From assembly GCA_038246785.1 (NCBI GenBank), contig JBBRVP010000010.1, forward strand, positions 24,474 to 88,473: DNA of 64,000 nt, in the 5' to 3' direction. Below, piece by piece: positions 54,505 to 63,861 of this stretch. The stretch comes from JBBRVP01 sp038246785. Its GTDB lineage: Bacteria; Actinomycetota; Actinomycetes; Jiangellales; Jiangellaceae. The translations under genes and the position numbers were made by a program. The notes beneath the pieces were generated by a model that ran no database searches, was not told the DNA's origin, and saw only the letters and a list, made by a program, of their open reading frames with translations. Position 1 is the first letter of the stretch. Each line of letters begins with the position of its first letter.

Positions 54505-55277
54505 ATCGGCAGCTCCCAGCCGGCCACCCAACCCTGCATCGAGGCCACGGCGGAGTTCCACGCCCCGGTGAGCATGAGGACCCCCAGCGCCACGAGCAGC
54601 ACGCCGCCGAGGCGCATCACCCACTGCTGGTGACGGCGCACCCAGGCGAAGGCCGCAAGCGCGTGCCGGTAGGCCACCGCCGCGAGGACGAACGGCAGCC
54701 CCAGCCCGAGGCAGTAGGCCGCGGTGAGCAGCGCCCCGCGGCCGGCGCTGGCCTGCGCGGAGGACAGCGTCAGCACCGCGAGCAGCGTCGGACCGATGCA
54801 CGGCGTCCAGCCGACGCCGAAGCCGACCCCCAGCAGCGGTGCGCCGGCGAGCCCGATCCGGGGCACCCGCGTGCTGCGCCACTCCCGCGACAGGCCGGGC
54901 AGCCAGCCGGCGAAAGCGAGCCCGAGCACGACGAGAACGACACCCAAGATCCGCTGTACGACCAGAGTCTGGCCGCGCAGCTCGGCCCCCACCCCGCCGA
55001 ACAGGGCTCCATAGCTGACGAACACGGCGCTGAAGCCGGCCACGAAGAGCAGGACACCGAGGACCGCGCGGCTGCGGCCGCCGCGCCCGAGGTCGGTGGC
55101 GGCCATGCCCGTCACGTACGAGACATAGCCCGGGACCAGCGGCAGTACGCACGGCGACAGGAACGACACCAGCCCAGCGGCCGCCGCCACCGGGAGGGCG
55201 AGCGCCAGCGACCCGGACAGCACCGTGTCGCGGAGAGTGTCGCCCACCCCGGACGCACCGAGCGCGGCGGCGCCCAT
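54501..55277 (-). CDS. ccdA: Thiol-disulfide membrane carrier CcdA
   Basis: CcdA passes electrons across the membrane to ResA, which reduces the apocytochrome c CxxCH cysteines. The 258-residue protein has six spans and the two redox cysteines in [17 protein letters not shown] (about 40) and [13 protein letters not shown] (about 155). I start at the ATG, which overlaps the resA stop (TGATG); a GTG one codon upstream is also possible. It overlaps resB by 4 nt. Confidence 0.94.
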   Translation of the reverse strand: MGAAALGASGVGDTLRDTVLSGSLALALPVAAAAGLVSFLSPCVLPLVPGYVSYVTGMAATDLGRGGRSRAVLGVLLFVAGFSAVFVSYGALFGGVGAELRGQTLVVQRILGVVLVVLGLAFAGWLPGLSREWRSTRVPRIGLAGAPLLGVGFGVGWTPCIGPTLLAVLTLSSAQASAGRGALLTAAYCLGLGLPFVLAAVAYRHALAAFAWVRRHQQWVMRLGGVLLVALGVLMLTGAWNSAVASMQGWVAGWELPI

Positions 55278-55864
55278 CACGTCTGCTCGGCGAGGACGTC
55301 CTCGACCATGCCGACGACGGTGGACTCGTCCGCCTCGCCCAGCACCCGCGCCGCCACCCGCCCCTTCCGGTCGACGACGAGCGTCGTCGGGATGGCGGCC
55401 GGTGGCAAGGAGTCGCGGAACGCGAGCAGGCGGGCGCCCATCTCGTCGTAGGCCGACGGGTAGCTGATGCCGAACTCGTCGAGGAAGGCGGCCGCGCCCG
55501 AGCGGGTGTCCTTGGTGTTGACGCCGACGAACCGCACGTCCTTGCCGCGCAGCTCTCGCCACGCCGCCTCGAGGCCCTTCGCCTCCTTGCGGCAGGGGGC
55601 GCACCACGATCCCCAGACGTTGACGACGACTACGTTCCCGCGTGCATCGGCGAGGTCGAAGCTGCCGCGCCCGGCGAGCAGGGGGGCGCTGAAGTCCACC
55701 GGCGAACCTCGGTCGGTCGCCGGGATGCGGTCGATGAGTCCCGTGCCGGCGACGTACCCGGCGTCGCCCGCAGTGTCGCGGCGGCGCACCGTGCCGTCGC
55801 TGCCGCACGCGCTCAGCGTGGCCGCCAGCAGCAGCAGCAGGACGAGCAGCCGGAGGGTTCTCAG
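55277..55864 (-). CDS. resA: TlpA/ResA-family thiol-disulfide lipoprotein
   Basis: The product is a thioredoxin-fold lipoprotein with active-site [11 protein letters not shown] and signal peptide [17 protein letters not shown] ending in a lipobox, so it is anchored outside the membrane and should reduce apocytochrome c. The start is unusual: the only codon placing the signal peptide at the N-terminus is CTG at 55864, one base after the phosphatase stop. A TTG at 55933 would add 23 residues and overlap the phosphatase gene by 68 nt. The next gene, ccdA, is its electron donor. Confidence 0.85.
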   Translation of the reverse strand: MRTLRLLVLLLLLAATLSACGSDGTVRRRDTAGDAGYVAGTGLIDRIPATDRGSPVDFSAPLLAGRGSFDLADARGNVVVVNVWGSWCAPCRKEAKGLEAAWRELRGKDVRFVGVNTKDTRSGAAAFLDEFGISYPSAYDEMGARLLAFRDSLPPAAIPTTLVVDRKGRVAARVLGEADESTVVGMVEDVLAEQT

Positions 55865-55865
55865 C

Positions 55866-56558
55866 TCAGGCCCCGGCGTCGAACGCGCGGCCGCCGGCGG
55901 GCAGCAGGTCGGCGGCTGGCTCGCTGTAGGCAACGGTGACGAGCTCGTCGCCGGCGTAGGTGATGCTGGTCAGGCTGGCCAGCGAGCACTGGCGGCGGCG
56001 CGGGTCGTGCACGAAGCGACGTCCCTCGGCGGCGAGCCGCGTCACCCACACCGGCAGCTGGTGGCTCACGACGACGGCCTCGTGGCCGCGGGCGGCGTCC
56101 CGCGCGTCGGCCGCCGCAGCCAGCATGCGGGCCGCGACGAGCCGGTAAGGCTCGCCCCAGGAGGGGCGGAACGGGTTCCACAGGTGCTTCCAGTGGGTCG
56201 GGCGGCGCAGCGAGCCGTCGCCGACGCCGAACGTGAGGCCCTCGAAGACGTTGGCCGCCTCGATCACCCGCTCGTCGACCACCGGATCCAGTCCGAGCGT
56301 GGCTGCGGCCGGGGCGGCCGTCTCGCGGGCCCGCTCGAGCGGGGAGGTCACCAGGTGGGTGACGTCGCGGCTGCCGAGCACCTCGCCCAGCCGCTGGGCC
56401 ATGGCGCGGCCCCGCTCGGAGAGGTGGTAGCCCGGCAGCCGTCCGTACAGGATCCCGGCGGGGTTGTGCACCTCCCCGTGGCGCAGCAGGTGCACGGTGG
56501 TGCTGTCACGCCGGCCGGTGTCCTGAATGTCGCTGCCGTGCTTGCCGGCGCCGCTCAT
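55866..56558 (-). CDS. Histidine phosphatase (phosphoglycerate mutase-like)
   Basis: The 230-residue protein has the catalytic motif [10 protein letters not shown] (about 23-32), the [13 protein letters not shown] region and the second histidine in [10 protein letters not shown] (about 165). It belongs to the phosphoglycerate mutase-like phosphatases; M. tuberculosis has a homologue at the same place between hemL and a TlpA-like gene. The substrate is unknown. It overlaps hemL by 4 nt. Confidence 0.9.
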   Translation of the reverse strand: MSGAGKHGSDIQDTGRRDSTTVHLLRHGEVHNPAGILYGRLPGYHLSERGRAMAQRLGEVLGSRDVTHLVTSPLERARETAAPAAATLGLDPVVDERVIEAANVFEGLTFGVGDGSLRRPTHWKHLWNPFRPSWGEPYRLVAARMLAAAADARDAARGHEAVVVSHQLPVWVTRLAAEGRRFVHDPRRRQCSLASLTSITYAGDELVTVAYSEPAADLLPAGGRAFDAGA

Positions 56559-57880
56559 GAGGGGGGTCCCGGCGCCGCCGCGGCGCGAGCGGCCACTGGC
56601 AGCGCCTTGGCGACCCGCTCGAGGGCGGCGTCATCGTGCGCGGCGGAGCAGAACCACGCCTCGAACGCGCTCGGGGGCAGGTGCACTCCCTCGGCGAGCA
56701 TGGCGTGGAAGAACGCCCGGTGGGCGGGGAGGTCCTGGCGGCGGGCGTCGTCGTAGCCGCGCACCGCCGGGGTCACGCCCGGGTCGACGAAGAAGACGCT
56801 GAACATGTTCCCCGCGCGCTGCACGAGGTGCGGCACGCCCTCGGCGCCCAGGGCCTCGGCGACCAGCGCCTGCAGGTCGGCCGCGACCGCGTCGATGCGG
56901 GCGTACGCGGCGGCGTCGGCGAGCCGGAGCGTCACGAGTCCCGCGGTGGTGGCGACCGGGTTCCCGCTCAGCGTGCCCGCCTGGTAGACCGGCCCGTCGG
57001 GGGCGAGCAGGTCCATCAACTCGGCCCGGCCGCCGAACGCCGCGGATGGGAAGCCGCCGCCCATGACCTTGCCGAACGTGAACAGGTCCGCCGCCACCCC
57101 CTCGAGGCCGTACCAGCCGGCCGTGCTGACCCGGAAACCGGTCATCACTTCGTCGAGCACGAGCAGCGCGCCGTGCGCGCGGGCCGTGCGGGCCAGGAAG
57201 GCGTTGAAGCCGGGGTCAGGCGGGACGACGCCCATGTTGCCGGCGGCCGCTTCGGCGATGACGCACGCGATGTCGCTGCCGTGGACCGCGAACGCGGCGG
57301 TCACGGCGGACTCGTCGTTGTAGGGCAGCACGAGCGTGTCGGCGGCGGTGGCCGGTGTCACCCCGGGGCTGCCCGGGATCGCCAGGGTGGCGACGCCGCT
57401 GCCGGCCTCGGCGAGCAGCGCGTCGACGTGGCCGTGGTAGTGGCCGGCGAACTTGACGACCTTGGCCCGCCCGGTGGCGCCGCGGGCCAGGCGTACGGCG
57501 CTCATCGTCGCCTCGGTGCCGCTGGACACGAAGCGGACGCGCTCGACCGGGCCGACCCGGGCGACGATCTCCTCGGCCAGTTCGAGCTCGGGCACGCTGG
57601 GGGTGCCGTACGAGGTGCCGCGAGCCACCTGCGCCTGCACGGCCTCCACGACGTCCGGGTGGGCGTGGCCGAGCAGCAGCGGCCCCCACGACCCGACGAG
57701 GTCGACGTAGTCGCGGCCGTCGGCGTCGACGACGTACGGCCCATGCGCCGACACCATGAACCGCGGCGTCCCGCCCACGGCGCGATAGGCGCGCACCGGG
57801 CTGCTCACCCCGCCGGGGATGACCGCGCGGGCGCGGTCGAACAGCGCCTGCGAGGCGGGAGCGGGCCAGGGGTAGGGCAC
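56555..57880 (-). CDS. hemL: Glutamate-1-semialdehyde 2,1-aminomutase
   Basis: HemL forms 5-aminolevulinate in the C5 haem pathway. The 441-residue PLP enzyme has the N-terminal [20 protein letters not shown], substrate-loop [15 protein letters not shown] and the PLP-lysine motif [16 protein letters not shown] (about 265-280). The GTG start begins the conserved region. About 100 bp with no gene separate it from hemB upstream; it overlaps the phosphatase gene. Confidence 0.96.
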   Translation of the reverse strand: MPYPWPAPASQALFDRARAVIPGGVSSPVRAYRAVGGTPRFMVSAHGPYVVDADGRDYVDLVGSWGPLLLGHAHPDVVEAVQAQVARGTSYGTPSVPELELAEEIVARVGPVERVRFVSSGTEATMSAVRLARGATGRAKVVKFAGHYHGHVDALLAEAGSGVATLAIPGSPGVTPATAADTLVLPYNDESAVTAAFAVHGSDIACVIAEAAAGNMGVVPPDPGFNAFLARTARAHGALLVLDEVMTGFRVSTAGWYGLEGVAADLFTFGKVMGGGFPSAAFGGRAELMDLLAPDGPVYQAGTLSGNPVATTAGLVTLRLADAAAYARIDAVAADLQALVAEALGAEGVPHLVQRAGNMFSVFFVDPGVTPAVRGYDDARRQDLPAHRAFFHAMLAEGVHLPPSAFEAWFCSAAHDDAALERVAKALPVAARAAAAPGPPS

Positions 57881-57983
57881 GCGGCATTGTCCCCCGCTCG
57901 GGGCGCCCGTGCGTCGTCGGGTGCCGGCTTGGGCGGTGACCGGGTGTGGGGTGGGGTGTCGGGAGCGGGGCTACGGGGCCCGG

Positions 57984-58976
57984 TCAGGTGCCCAGCAGCA
58001 GCCGCGCTGCGTCGACCGCCCAGTAGGTCAGCACGGCGTCGGCCCCGGCCCGGCGGATGCACAGCAGCGACTCCAGCACAGCCCGCTCGCGGTCGATCCA
58101 GCCGGCGGCGGCGGCGGCCTCGACCATCGCGTACTCCCCCGACACCTGGTAGGCCCACACGGGGACGTCCACCGCGGCACGGACCGCGGCGAGCACGTCC
58201 AGGTAGCCGAGCGCAGGCTTGACCATCACGACGTCGGCGCCCTCCTCGACATCGAGGCGGACCTCGTGCAGCGCCTCGACCCCGTTGGCGGGGTCCTGCT
58301 GGTAGCTGCGCCGGTCGCCGACGAGCGCGGACTCTACGGCGTCGCGGAACGGGCCGTAGAAGGCGGAGGCGTACTTCGCGGCGTACGCCAGCACCGCCAC
58401 GTCGGAGCGCCCGTGGTCGTCGAGGCTGACGCGGACGGCGGCGACCTGGCCGTCCATCATCCCGCTCAGGCCGACCACGTGGGCGCCGGCCTCGGCCTGG
58501 GCGAGCGCCATGCGGGCGTAGGCACGCAGCGTGGCGTCGTTGTCGACGCCGCCGGCATCGGGACCGCTCTCGGCCAGCAGCCCGCAGTGCCCGTGGTCGG
58601 TGAACTCGTCGAGGCAGAGGTCGGCCATCACCACGGTGCGCTCGCCGACCGTGGCGGCGACATCGGCAATGGCGAGATTCAGCACGCCGTCGGCGGCGTG
58701 GGCCGCGGAGCCCTCGGCGTCGCGCACGGCCGGCACGCCGAAGAGCATCAGCCCGCCGACGCCGGCCTCCACCGCCTCGACGGCGGCGTCGAGCAGCGAG
58801 GCGCGGCTGTGCTGCACGACGCCGGGCATCGACGCGATGGGGGCAGGGTCGGTGAGCCCCTCCTTGACGAACAGCGGCAGCACGAGGTGCCGCGGCTGCA
58901 GCGACGTCTCGGCGACCAGCCGGCGCAGCGCGGGGGTGCGGCGCATCCGCCGTGGCCGCTCGGCGGGGAAGCCCAT
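57984..58976 (-). CDS. hemB: Delta-aminolevulinic acid dehydratase (porphobilinogen synthase)
   Basis: HemB condenses two aminolevulinates. The 330-residue product has the catalytic lysine motifs VMVKPALGYLDV (about 250) and AYAAKYASAFYGPFR (about 195). The metal site reads DLCLDEFTDHGHCG: cysteine, aspartate and cysteine where the pure zinc type has three cysteines, a mixed form seen in actinobacteria. It follows the hemD gene by 16 bp. Confidence 0.96.
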   Translation of the reverse strand: MGFPAERPRRMRRTPALRRLVAETSLQPRHLVLPLFVKEGLTDPAPIASMPGVVQHSRASLLDAAVEAVEAGVGGLMLFGVPAVRDAEGSAAHAADGVLNLAIADVAATVGERTVVMADLCLDEFTDHGHCGLLAESGPDAGGVDNDATLRAYARMALAQAEAGAHVVGLSGMMDGQVAAVRVSLDDHGRSDVAVLAYAAKYASAFYGPFRDAVESALVGDRRSYQQDPANGVEALHEVRLDVEEGADVVMVKPALGYLDVLAAVRAAVDVPVWAYQVSGEYAMVEAAAAAGWIDRERAVLESLLCIRRAGADAVLTYWAVDAARLLLGT

Positions 58977-58992
58977 GTCGCCTCCCCCGGGC

Positions 58993-60582
58993 TCAGGTGG
59001 CCTGGCGGGTGGCGGTGCGCCGCCTGTCCGAAGGACGGGTGACCGACTCGCCGGCCTCGAGCAGCGCCGAGCGGCGCGTGGCGCCCCAGGTCGCCAGCCC
59101 CGCGCTCAACGCGTCGACCGACGGGCTGTCGGCGAGGACGTCGACGCGCAGCCCGTGCTCCTCGGCGGTCTTGGCCGTCTGCGGCCCGATGCAGGCCACC
59201 ACGGTGGAACCGTGCGGCTTGCCGGCGATGCCGATGAGGTTGCGCACCGTCGAGGAGGAGGTGAAAACGACCGCGTCGAAGCGCCCGCTCTTGATCGCCT
59301 CGCGCACCGAGGCGGCCGGCGGGGCGGCGCGCACCGTGCGATAGGCGGTGACGTCGTCGACCTCCCAGCCCAGGGCGTGCAGCCCCGCGACGAGCGTCTC
59401 GGTCGCGATGTCGGCACGCGGCAGGAAGACCCGGTTGATCGGATCGAGCACCTCGTCGTAGGCCGGCCAGTCCTCCAGCAGGCCGTGCGCGGACTGCTCA
59501 CCGGAGGGTACGAGGTCGGGCACGATGCCCCAGCCACGCAGTGCCTCGGCGGTCCGCTCACCCACGGCGGCGATCTTGAGCCCGCTGAACGCCCGGGCGT
59601 CGAGACCGTACTCCTCGAAGCGCTCGCGCACCGCCCGCAGCGCGTTGACCGAGGTGAAGGCAACCCACTCGTAGCGGCCCTCGACCAGGCCACGCACCGC
59701 CTTCTCCATCTGCTGCGGCGTGCGCGGCGGCTCCACCGAGATGGTCGGCACCTCCTCGGGCACGGCGCCGTAGCTGCGCAGCCGGGCCGAGAGCTCGCCC
59801 GCCTGCTCCTTGGTGCGCGGCACGAGCACGCGCCAGCCGAACAGCGGCTTGGTCTCCCACCACGACAACCGCTCGCGCTGGCTGACGAGGTCGCCGACGA
59901 CGAGCGTGTACGGGGCGTCGAGGCGGGCGACGTGGGCGGCACCGGCGATGTCGGCGAGCGTGGCGCAGACGGTGCGCTGGGCCGTCGTCGTCCCGCAGGA
60001 CACCACCGCCGCCGCGGTGGCGGCGTCGCGCCCGGCCCGGACGAGCGCCTCGGTGATGGCCGTGAGACGTCCCTCCGCGCCGAGCACGACGAGCGTGGCG
60101 GTCCCCGCCGCAAAGGCCGCCCAGTCGACCTTGCCGGCGGCCTCGACCGTGCGGGTCTCGCGGATGCCACCGCCGGTGACCGGCACACCGGCGTACGCCG
60201 GCACCGCCGTGGCCGCCGAGACACCGGGCACGACCTCGAAGGGCAGGCCTGCCTTCGCGAGCCCGGCTGCGTGCTCGGCGCCGGAGCAGCCGACGAACGG
60301 GTCGCCGGCGAACAGCCGCACCACGTGCCGGCCCTCCTTGGCGTGGCGGGCCAGGAGGCGAGCCGTCTCGGTGACGGTGAGCCCCTCCCCCGCGGTGTCG
60401 ACCCGTTCGGCCCCGGCCGGGAGGTGCGTGGCGACGACCGGCTCAAGGGCAGCGAGGTCACCGACGACCACCTCGGCGTGGCGGAGCAGCTCCACCGCGC
60501 GCAGGGTCAGCAGCTCGGGGTCGCCCGGGCCGGTGCCGACAAGGGCGACGGACCCCAGCGGGGTCTTGGGCTTGCGGCTCAC
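58993..60582 (-). CDS. hemD: Fused uroporphyrinogen-III C-methyltransferase/uroporphyrinogen-III synthase
   Basis: The 529-residue protein joins two enzymes. Residues about 10-245 are an SUMT (CobA-type) domain with VALVGTGPGDPELLTLRAVE and VVPGVSAATAVPAYAGVPVT; residues about 265-520 are HemD, closing the tetrapyrrole ring, with FTSVNALRAVRERF and VVFTSSSTVRNLIG. The fusion is standard in actinobacteria and links haem to sirohaem/cobalamin branches. The ATG or GTG start overlaps hemC by 4 nt. Confidence 0.95.
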   Translation of the reverse strand: MSRKPKTPLGSVALVGTGPGDPELLTLRAVELLRHAEVVVGDLAALEPVVATHLPAGAERVDTAGEGLTVTETARLLARHAKEGRHVVRLFAGDPFVGCSGAEHAAGLAKAGLPFEVVPGVSAATAVPAYAGVPVTGGGIRETRTVEAAGKVDWAAFAAGTATLVVLGAEGRLTAITEALVRAGRDAATAAAVVSCGTTTAQRTVCATLADIAGAAHVARLDAPYTLVVGDLVSQRERLSWWETKPLFGWRVLVPRTKEQAGELSARLRSYGAVPEEVPTISVEPPRTPQQMEKAVRGLVEGRYEWVAFTSVNALRAVRERFEEYGLDARAFSGLKIAAVGERTAEALRGWGIVPDLVPSGEQSAHGLLEDWPAYDEVLDPINRVFLPRADIATETLVAGLHALGWEVDDVTAYRTVRAAPPAASVREAIKSGRFDAVVFTSSSTVRNLIGIAGKPHGSTVVACIGPQTAKTAEEHGLRVDVLADSPSVDALSAGLATWGATRRSALLEAGESVTRPSDRRRTATRQAT

Positions 60583-61613
60583 AGTGCGATCTCCTTGTGG
60601 GTTCCCGAAAGGGGCCCGTCGACGAGCTCGGCGGCTCCATCGGCGAGCAGCGCGGCGGCGAGCCGACGCCCGGCAGCCGAGGCCTCGTCGAGGGGGTCAC
60701 CGGACGGTAGGGACAACGCGGCTTCCGGCGATGCCGGCGAAGGGGCGGACGGTGGGGCGGACGGGGCGGCGGACAGTGGGACGGACAGGGACAGCCGTAC
60801 GGACTCGGCGCCGTCGAGGGCCACGACGACCGCGCGCAGCGACAGCTCGGGACTCGACTCGCCCTCGGCCAGCTCGGCGAGGGCGCCGACCGGCGCGCTG
60901 CACCCGGCCTCGAGCGCCGCCAGCAGAGCACGCTCGGCGGTCACCGCGGCGCGGCTGGACCAGTCATCGAGGCCATGGAGCGCCGCCACCAGCGCTGGCG
61001 GGGCTGTGCTGGTCGTCTCGACCGCCAGGGCGCCCTGGCCGGGGGCGGGCAGGAACTGCAGGGGGTCGAGCACCTGCGTGATCGCGTCGAGCCGGCCCAG
61101 CCGCGCGAGTCCGGCGCGGGCGAGCAGCACGGCGTCGACCTCGCCGGACTCGACCAGGCGCAATCGCGTGTCGACGTTGCCGCGCACCGGGACGACCTCG
61201 ACGCCCAGCCCGAGGGCGCGTAGCTGAGCGGCGCGTCGCGGCGACCCGGTCCCGACGCGCGAGCCCGGCGACACGTCGAGCAGCGTGCGGCCCCCTGCGG
61301 CGCACAGCGCGTCACGCGGATCCTCGCGCCGCGGGACGGCGGCGATCCGCAGTCGCGGGTCGGGCTGCGTCGGCAGGTCCTTGAGGGAGTGCACGGCGAG
61401 GTCGCAGCGTCCGGTGACGAGGGCGTCGCGCAGCGCCGAGACGAAGACCCCGCTGCCGCCGAGGGCGGTCAGCGCGGCCGGCGAGGTGTCCCCGAGGGTG
61501 GCGATCTCGACCAGGTCGACGTCCACCCCGCGGGAGCGCAGGAAGTCGGCGACGAGGCCGGACTGCGCCAGCGCGAGCCGGCTGCGGCGGGTGCCGAGGC
61601 GTACGGCGCTCAC
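60579..61613 (-). CDS. hemC: Porphobilinogen deaminase (hydroxymethylbilane synthase)
   Basis: HemC builds hydroxymethylbilane on a dipyrromethane cofactor. The 344-residue product has VRLGTRRSRLALAQSGLVAD at the start, LAVHSLKDLPTQPDPRL (about 74-90) and the cofactor cysteine in EAGCSAPVGALAE (about 236). It overlaps hemA upstream and the hemD gene downstream by 4 nt each. A Ser/Pro/Ala insert lies in the C-terminal domain (about 280-305). Confidence 0.96.
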   Translation of the reverse strand: MSAVRLGTRRSRLALAQSGLVADFLRSRGVDVDLVEIATLGDTSPAALTALGGSGVFVSALRDALVTGRCDLAVHSLKDLPTQPDPRLRIAAVPRREDPRDALCAAGGRTLLDVSPGSRVGTGSPRRAAQLRALGLGVEVVPVRGNVDTRLRLVESGEVDAVLLARAGLARLGRLDAITQVLDPLQFLPAPGQGALAVETTSTAPPALVAALHGLDDWSSRAAVTAERALLAALEAGCSAPVGALAELAEGESSPELSLRAVVVALDGAESVRLSLSVPLSAAPSAPPSAPSPASPEAALSLPSGDPLDEASAAGRRLAAALLADGAAELVDGPLSGTHKEIAL

Positions 61614-62938
61614 CGGGCGTCCTCCTCGCCCGGTCGGGTCACGGCCGCCACGACGGTGCGGTCAAGGGCGAACAGCTCGCGCAGCGCCGCCTCGTAGGCC
61701 GGACCGTCAGGCCCGGCAGCCAGCTCCTTGACCCGCACCGTGGGTGCGTGCAGCAACTTGTCGACGACGCGGCGCACGGTGCTGGCGACCTCGTCGCGGG
61801 CCGCCTCGTCGAGCGTGGGAACTCGGGCGCCGAGCCGCTGCAGCTCGGCCTCGACGACGTCGTCGCCGAGCGTGCGCAGGGCGACCACCGTGGCGGCGAC
61901 GCCGTCGGCGCGGCGTTCGCCGAGGAACAGCGCGACCTCCTCGGCCACCACCTGGCGGGCCTGCTCGATGTCGCTCGAATACCCCTCGCCCGCGCCGTAC
62001 CGAGCCGCGTCGTGCTGGGCGCCGTACTGGGACAGCGTCGCCAGGTCCGCGAGCACGACACCGGGCACGTCGCGGACCGCGGGGTCCACGTCGTGCGGCA
62101 ACGCGAGGTCGACGACGCCGAGCGGTCGGTGGGAACGGCCGACCATGACCTCGCCGACCAGCCAGGCGGGGACTACCAGGCCGGTGGCGCCCGTGCAGGA
62201 CACGAGCAGGTCGGCGTCGTCCAGCGCGCCGGCCAGGTCCTCGAGGGGGACCGAGTGGCCGGCGACCTTGGCGGCGAGGCTCGCCGCCGAGGCGGGTGTG
62301 CGGCCGGCCACGGTGACCGACGCGCCCGCGGACCACAGCGTCGTCGCGGCCAGCGACGCCATCGAGCCGGTGCCGACGACGACCGCCCGGCGCCCGCCGA
62401 TGCCGCCGAGCACCGGCTCGACGGCAGCCAGGCCGAGCTCGACCAGCGAGCGGCCGACCCGGTCGAGCCCGGTCTCGGCATGGACCCGCTTGGCCGACCG
62501 GAGCGCGGCGGAGAACGCCTCGTTGAGCACGCGACCCGCCGTACCCGCATCCTGGGCATGCCGCAGCGACGTCCGCACCTGGCCGAGCACCTGGGTCTCA
62601 CCCACCGCCATCGAGTCGAGCCCGGCGGCGACGGCGAACAGGTGGTGGGCGGCCCGGTCGTCGTAATGGACGTAGAGGTGGCGGGTCAGCTCGGCCAGCC
62701 CGAGGCCGGTGTGGCGGGCGAGCAGGGCGCTCACCTCGTCGACCCCACCGTGGAACTTCGCCACGTCGGCGTACACCTCGAGCCGGTTGCAGGTGGCGAT
62801 CACCGCCGCCTCGCTCACGTGCGTGGCCTCATGGACGTCGTCGAGGAGGGCGTCGACAGCCACCCGCGGCAGGGCCGCGCGGTCGAGGACGGAGACGGGT
62901 GCGCTGCGGTGCGAGAGCCCGACGACGAGCAGGCTCAT
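61610..62938 (-). CDS. hemA: Glutamyl-tRNA reductase
   Basis: HemA reduces glutamyl-tRNA to glutamate-1-semialdehyde, the rate-limiting first step. The 442-residue protein has the catalytic cysteine C50 in VIATCNRLEVYAD, GETQVLGQVRTSL and the NADPH-binding VVVGTGSMASLAATTL (about 190). The start ATG at 62938 overlaps the rex stop (ATGA), so the redox regulator is translated just ahead of the enzyme. Confidence 0.97.
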   Translation of the reverse strand: MSLLVVGLSHRSAPVSVLDRAALPRVAVDALLDDVHEATHVSEAAVIATCNRLEVYADVAKFHGGVDEVSALLARHTGLGLAELTRHLYVHYDDRAAHHLFAVAAGLDSMAVGETQVLGQVRTSLRHAQDAGTAGRVLNEAFSAALRSAKRVHAETGLDRVGRSLVELGLAAVEPVLGGIGGRRAVVVGTGSMASLAATTLWSAGASVTVAGRTPASAASLAAKVAGHSVPLEDLAGALDDADLLVSCTGATGLVVPAWLVGEVMVGRSHRPLGVVDLALPHDVDPAVRDVPGVVLADLATLSQYGAQHDAARYGAGEGYSSDIEQARQVVAEEVALFLGERRADGVAATVVALRTLGDDVVEAELQRLGARVPTLDEAARDEVASTVRRVVDKLLHAPTVRVKELAAGPDGPAYEAALRELFALDRTVVAAVTRPGEEDAR

Positions 62939-63648
62939 GCCGGCCCCACCGGGGCGAGGCCCGCGGGGGCGCCCTCGGCGAGCGGTGCCGGGCGGCGCCG
63001 CTCGTGGTAGGCGAGGATCTGCAACTCGAGCGAGAGGTCGACGTTGCGGACGTCGACGCCGTCGGGCACGGCGAGCACGGCTGGCGCGAAGTTGAGGATG
63101 CTGCGGACGCCGGCCGCGACGAGCCGGTCGGCCACGTCCTGGGCCGCCTCGGCCGGCGTGGTGATCACGCCGATGCACGGTCCGCCGGTGGCCACGACAT
63201 CCGGCAGGTCCTCGACCGGACGGACCACGTGATCGCCGACGAGGTCGCCGGCACGGCGCGGGTCGGCGTCGAGCAGGGCGATCACCCGGAATCCACGGTT
63301 GGCGAAGCCGCTGTAGCCACCGAGCGCGTGCCCCAGGTTGCCGACCCCGACGATGACGACCGGCCGGTCCTCCGTCAGCCCGATGACGCGACTGATCTGG
63401 TAGCGGAGGTACTCCACGTCGTAGCCCACGCCGCGCACGCCGTACGAGCCGAGGTAGGACAGGTCCTTGCGCAGCTTGGCCGAGTTGACCCCGGCGACGG
63501 TGGCCAGCTCCTCGCTGGACACGGTGGCGCCGCCCCCGGCGTCGAGTGTGGTGAGCGCGCGCAGGTAGACCGGGAGCCGGGCCAAGGTGGCCTCGGGCAC
63601 GCCGCGCGACACGCGCAGGCCCCCCTGGGCGCTTCGACGGCGGCTCAC
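62935..63648 (-). CDS. rex: Redox-sensing transcriptional repressor Rex
   Basis: Rex binds operators when NADH/NAD is low and releases them when NADH rises. The 237-residue product has an N-terminal winged helix (VPEATLARLPVYLRALTTLD; NSAKLRKDLSYLGSYGVRG) and a Rossmann domain with VVIVGVGNLGHALGGYSGF (about 93-111). GGAG lies 5 nt before the GTG at 63648. It leads the rex-hemACDB run, as in S. coelicolor rex-hemACD. A matching operator lies in its own promoter. Confidence 0.95.
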   Translation of the reverse strand: MSRRRSAQGGLRVSRGVPEATLARLPVYLRALTTLDAGGGATVSSEELATVAGVNSAKLRKDLSYLGSYGVRGVGYDVEYLRYQISRVIGLTEDRPVVIVGVGNLGHALGGYSGFANRGFRVIALLDADPRRAGDLVGDHVVRPVEDLPDVVATGGPCIGVITTPAEAAQDVADRLVAAGVRSILNFAPAVLAVPDGVDVRNVDLSLELQILAYHERRRPAPLAEGAPAGLAPVGPA

Positions 63649-63712
63649 GCAGACTCCGGTGACGGTGGCGTGTGGTCGTGCCCCCGGCTCAGGCGATCCC
63701 GGGGACGACCCC

Positions 63713-63741
63713 AGCGTAGGTACTCGTGAACGGGAGCACAA
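63713..63741 (-). promoter_or_regulatory. rex promoter with overlapping Rex-operator-like site
   Basis: On the minus strand TTGTGC (63741-63736) and TACGCT (63718-63713) form -35 and -10 boxes 17 bp apart. The 18-bp sequence TTGTGCTCCCGTTCACGA (63741-63724) covers the -35 and half the spacer and matches TTGTGAACGCGTTCACAA at 13-14 positions. The leader to the rex GTG is about 60 nt. Autoregulation is known for S. coelicolor rex and is inferred here. Confidence 0.6.
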
Positions 63742-63771
63742 AGTCGCGATCATGGCTGGCGGCCGCGTACC

Positions 63772-63855
63772 CGCCTTGGCGCGCCGAACTCCCCCTTCCC
63801 GACTCCTGCAGGACGCGCGAAGGGGGTGTTGATCACGTTAACGTGATCAACACCC
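63772..63855. repeat. Dual-hairpin intergenic repeat, copy B
   Basis: This aligns with 11219-11300 over its whole length (CGCCTTGGCG, then ACTCCCCCTTCCCG, CTCCTGCAGGACGCG, GTTGATCACGTT). The terminal palindrome is extended to a perfect 32 bp (63824-63855) with half-site GGGTGTTGATCACGTT. Compared with copy A, GAG/CTC has become GTG/CAC, a paired change. It lies between the rex promoter and an IS5-like element, not between convergent genes. Confidence 0.85.
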
Positions 63856-63861
63856 GGCGCT

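Noticed and set aside
55277..55933. TTG 55933 as the resA start
   Set aside because: It would overlap the upstream gene by 68 nt and bury the lipoprotein signal behind 23 residues. Kept only as an alternative.
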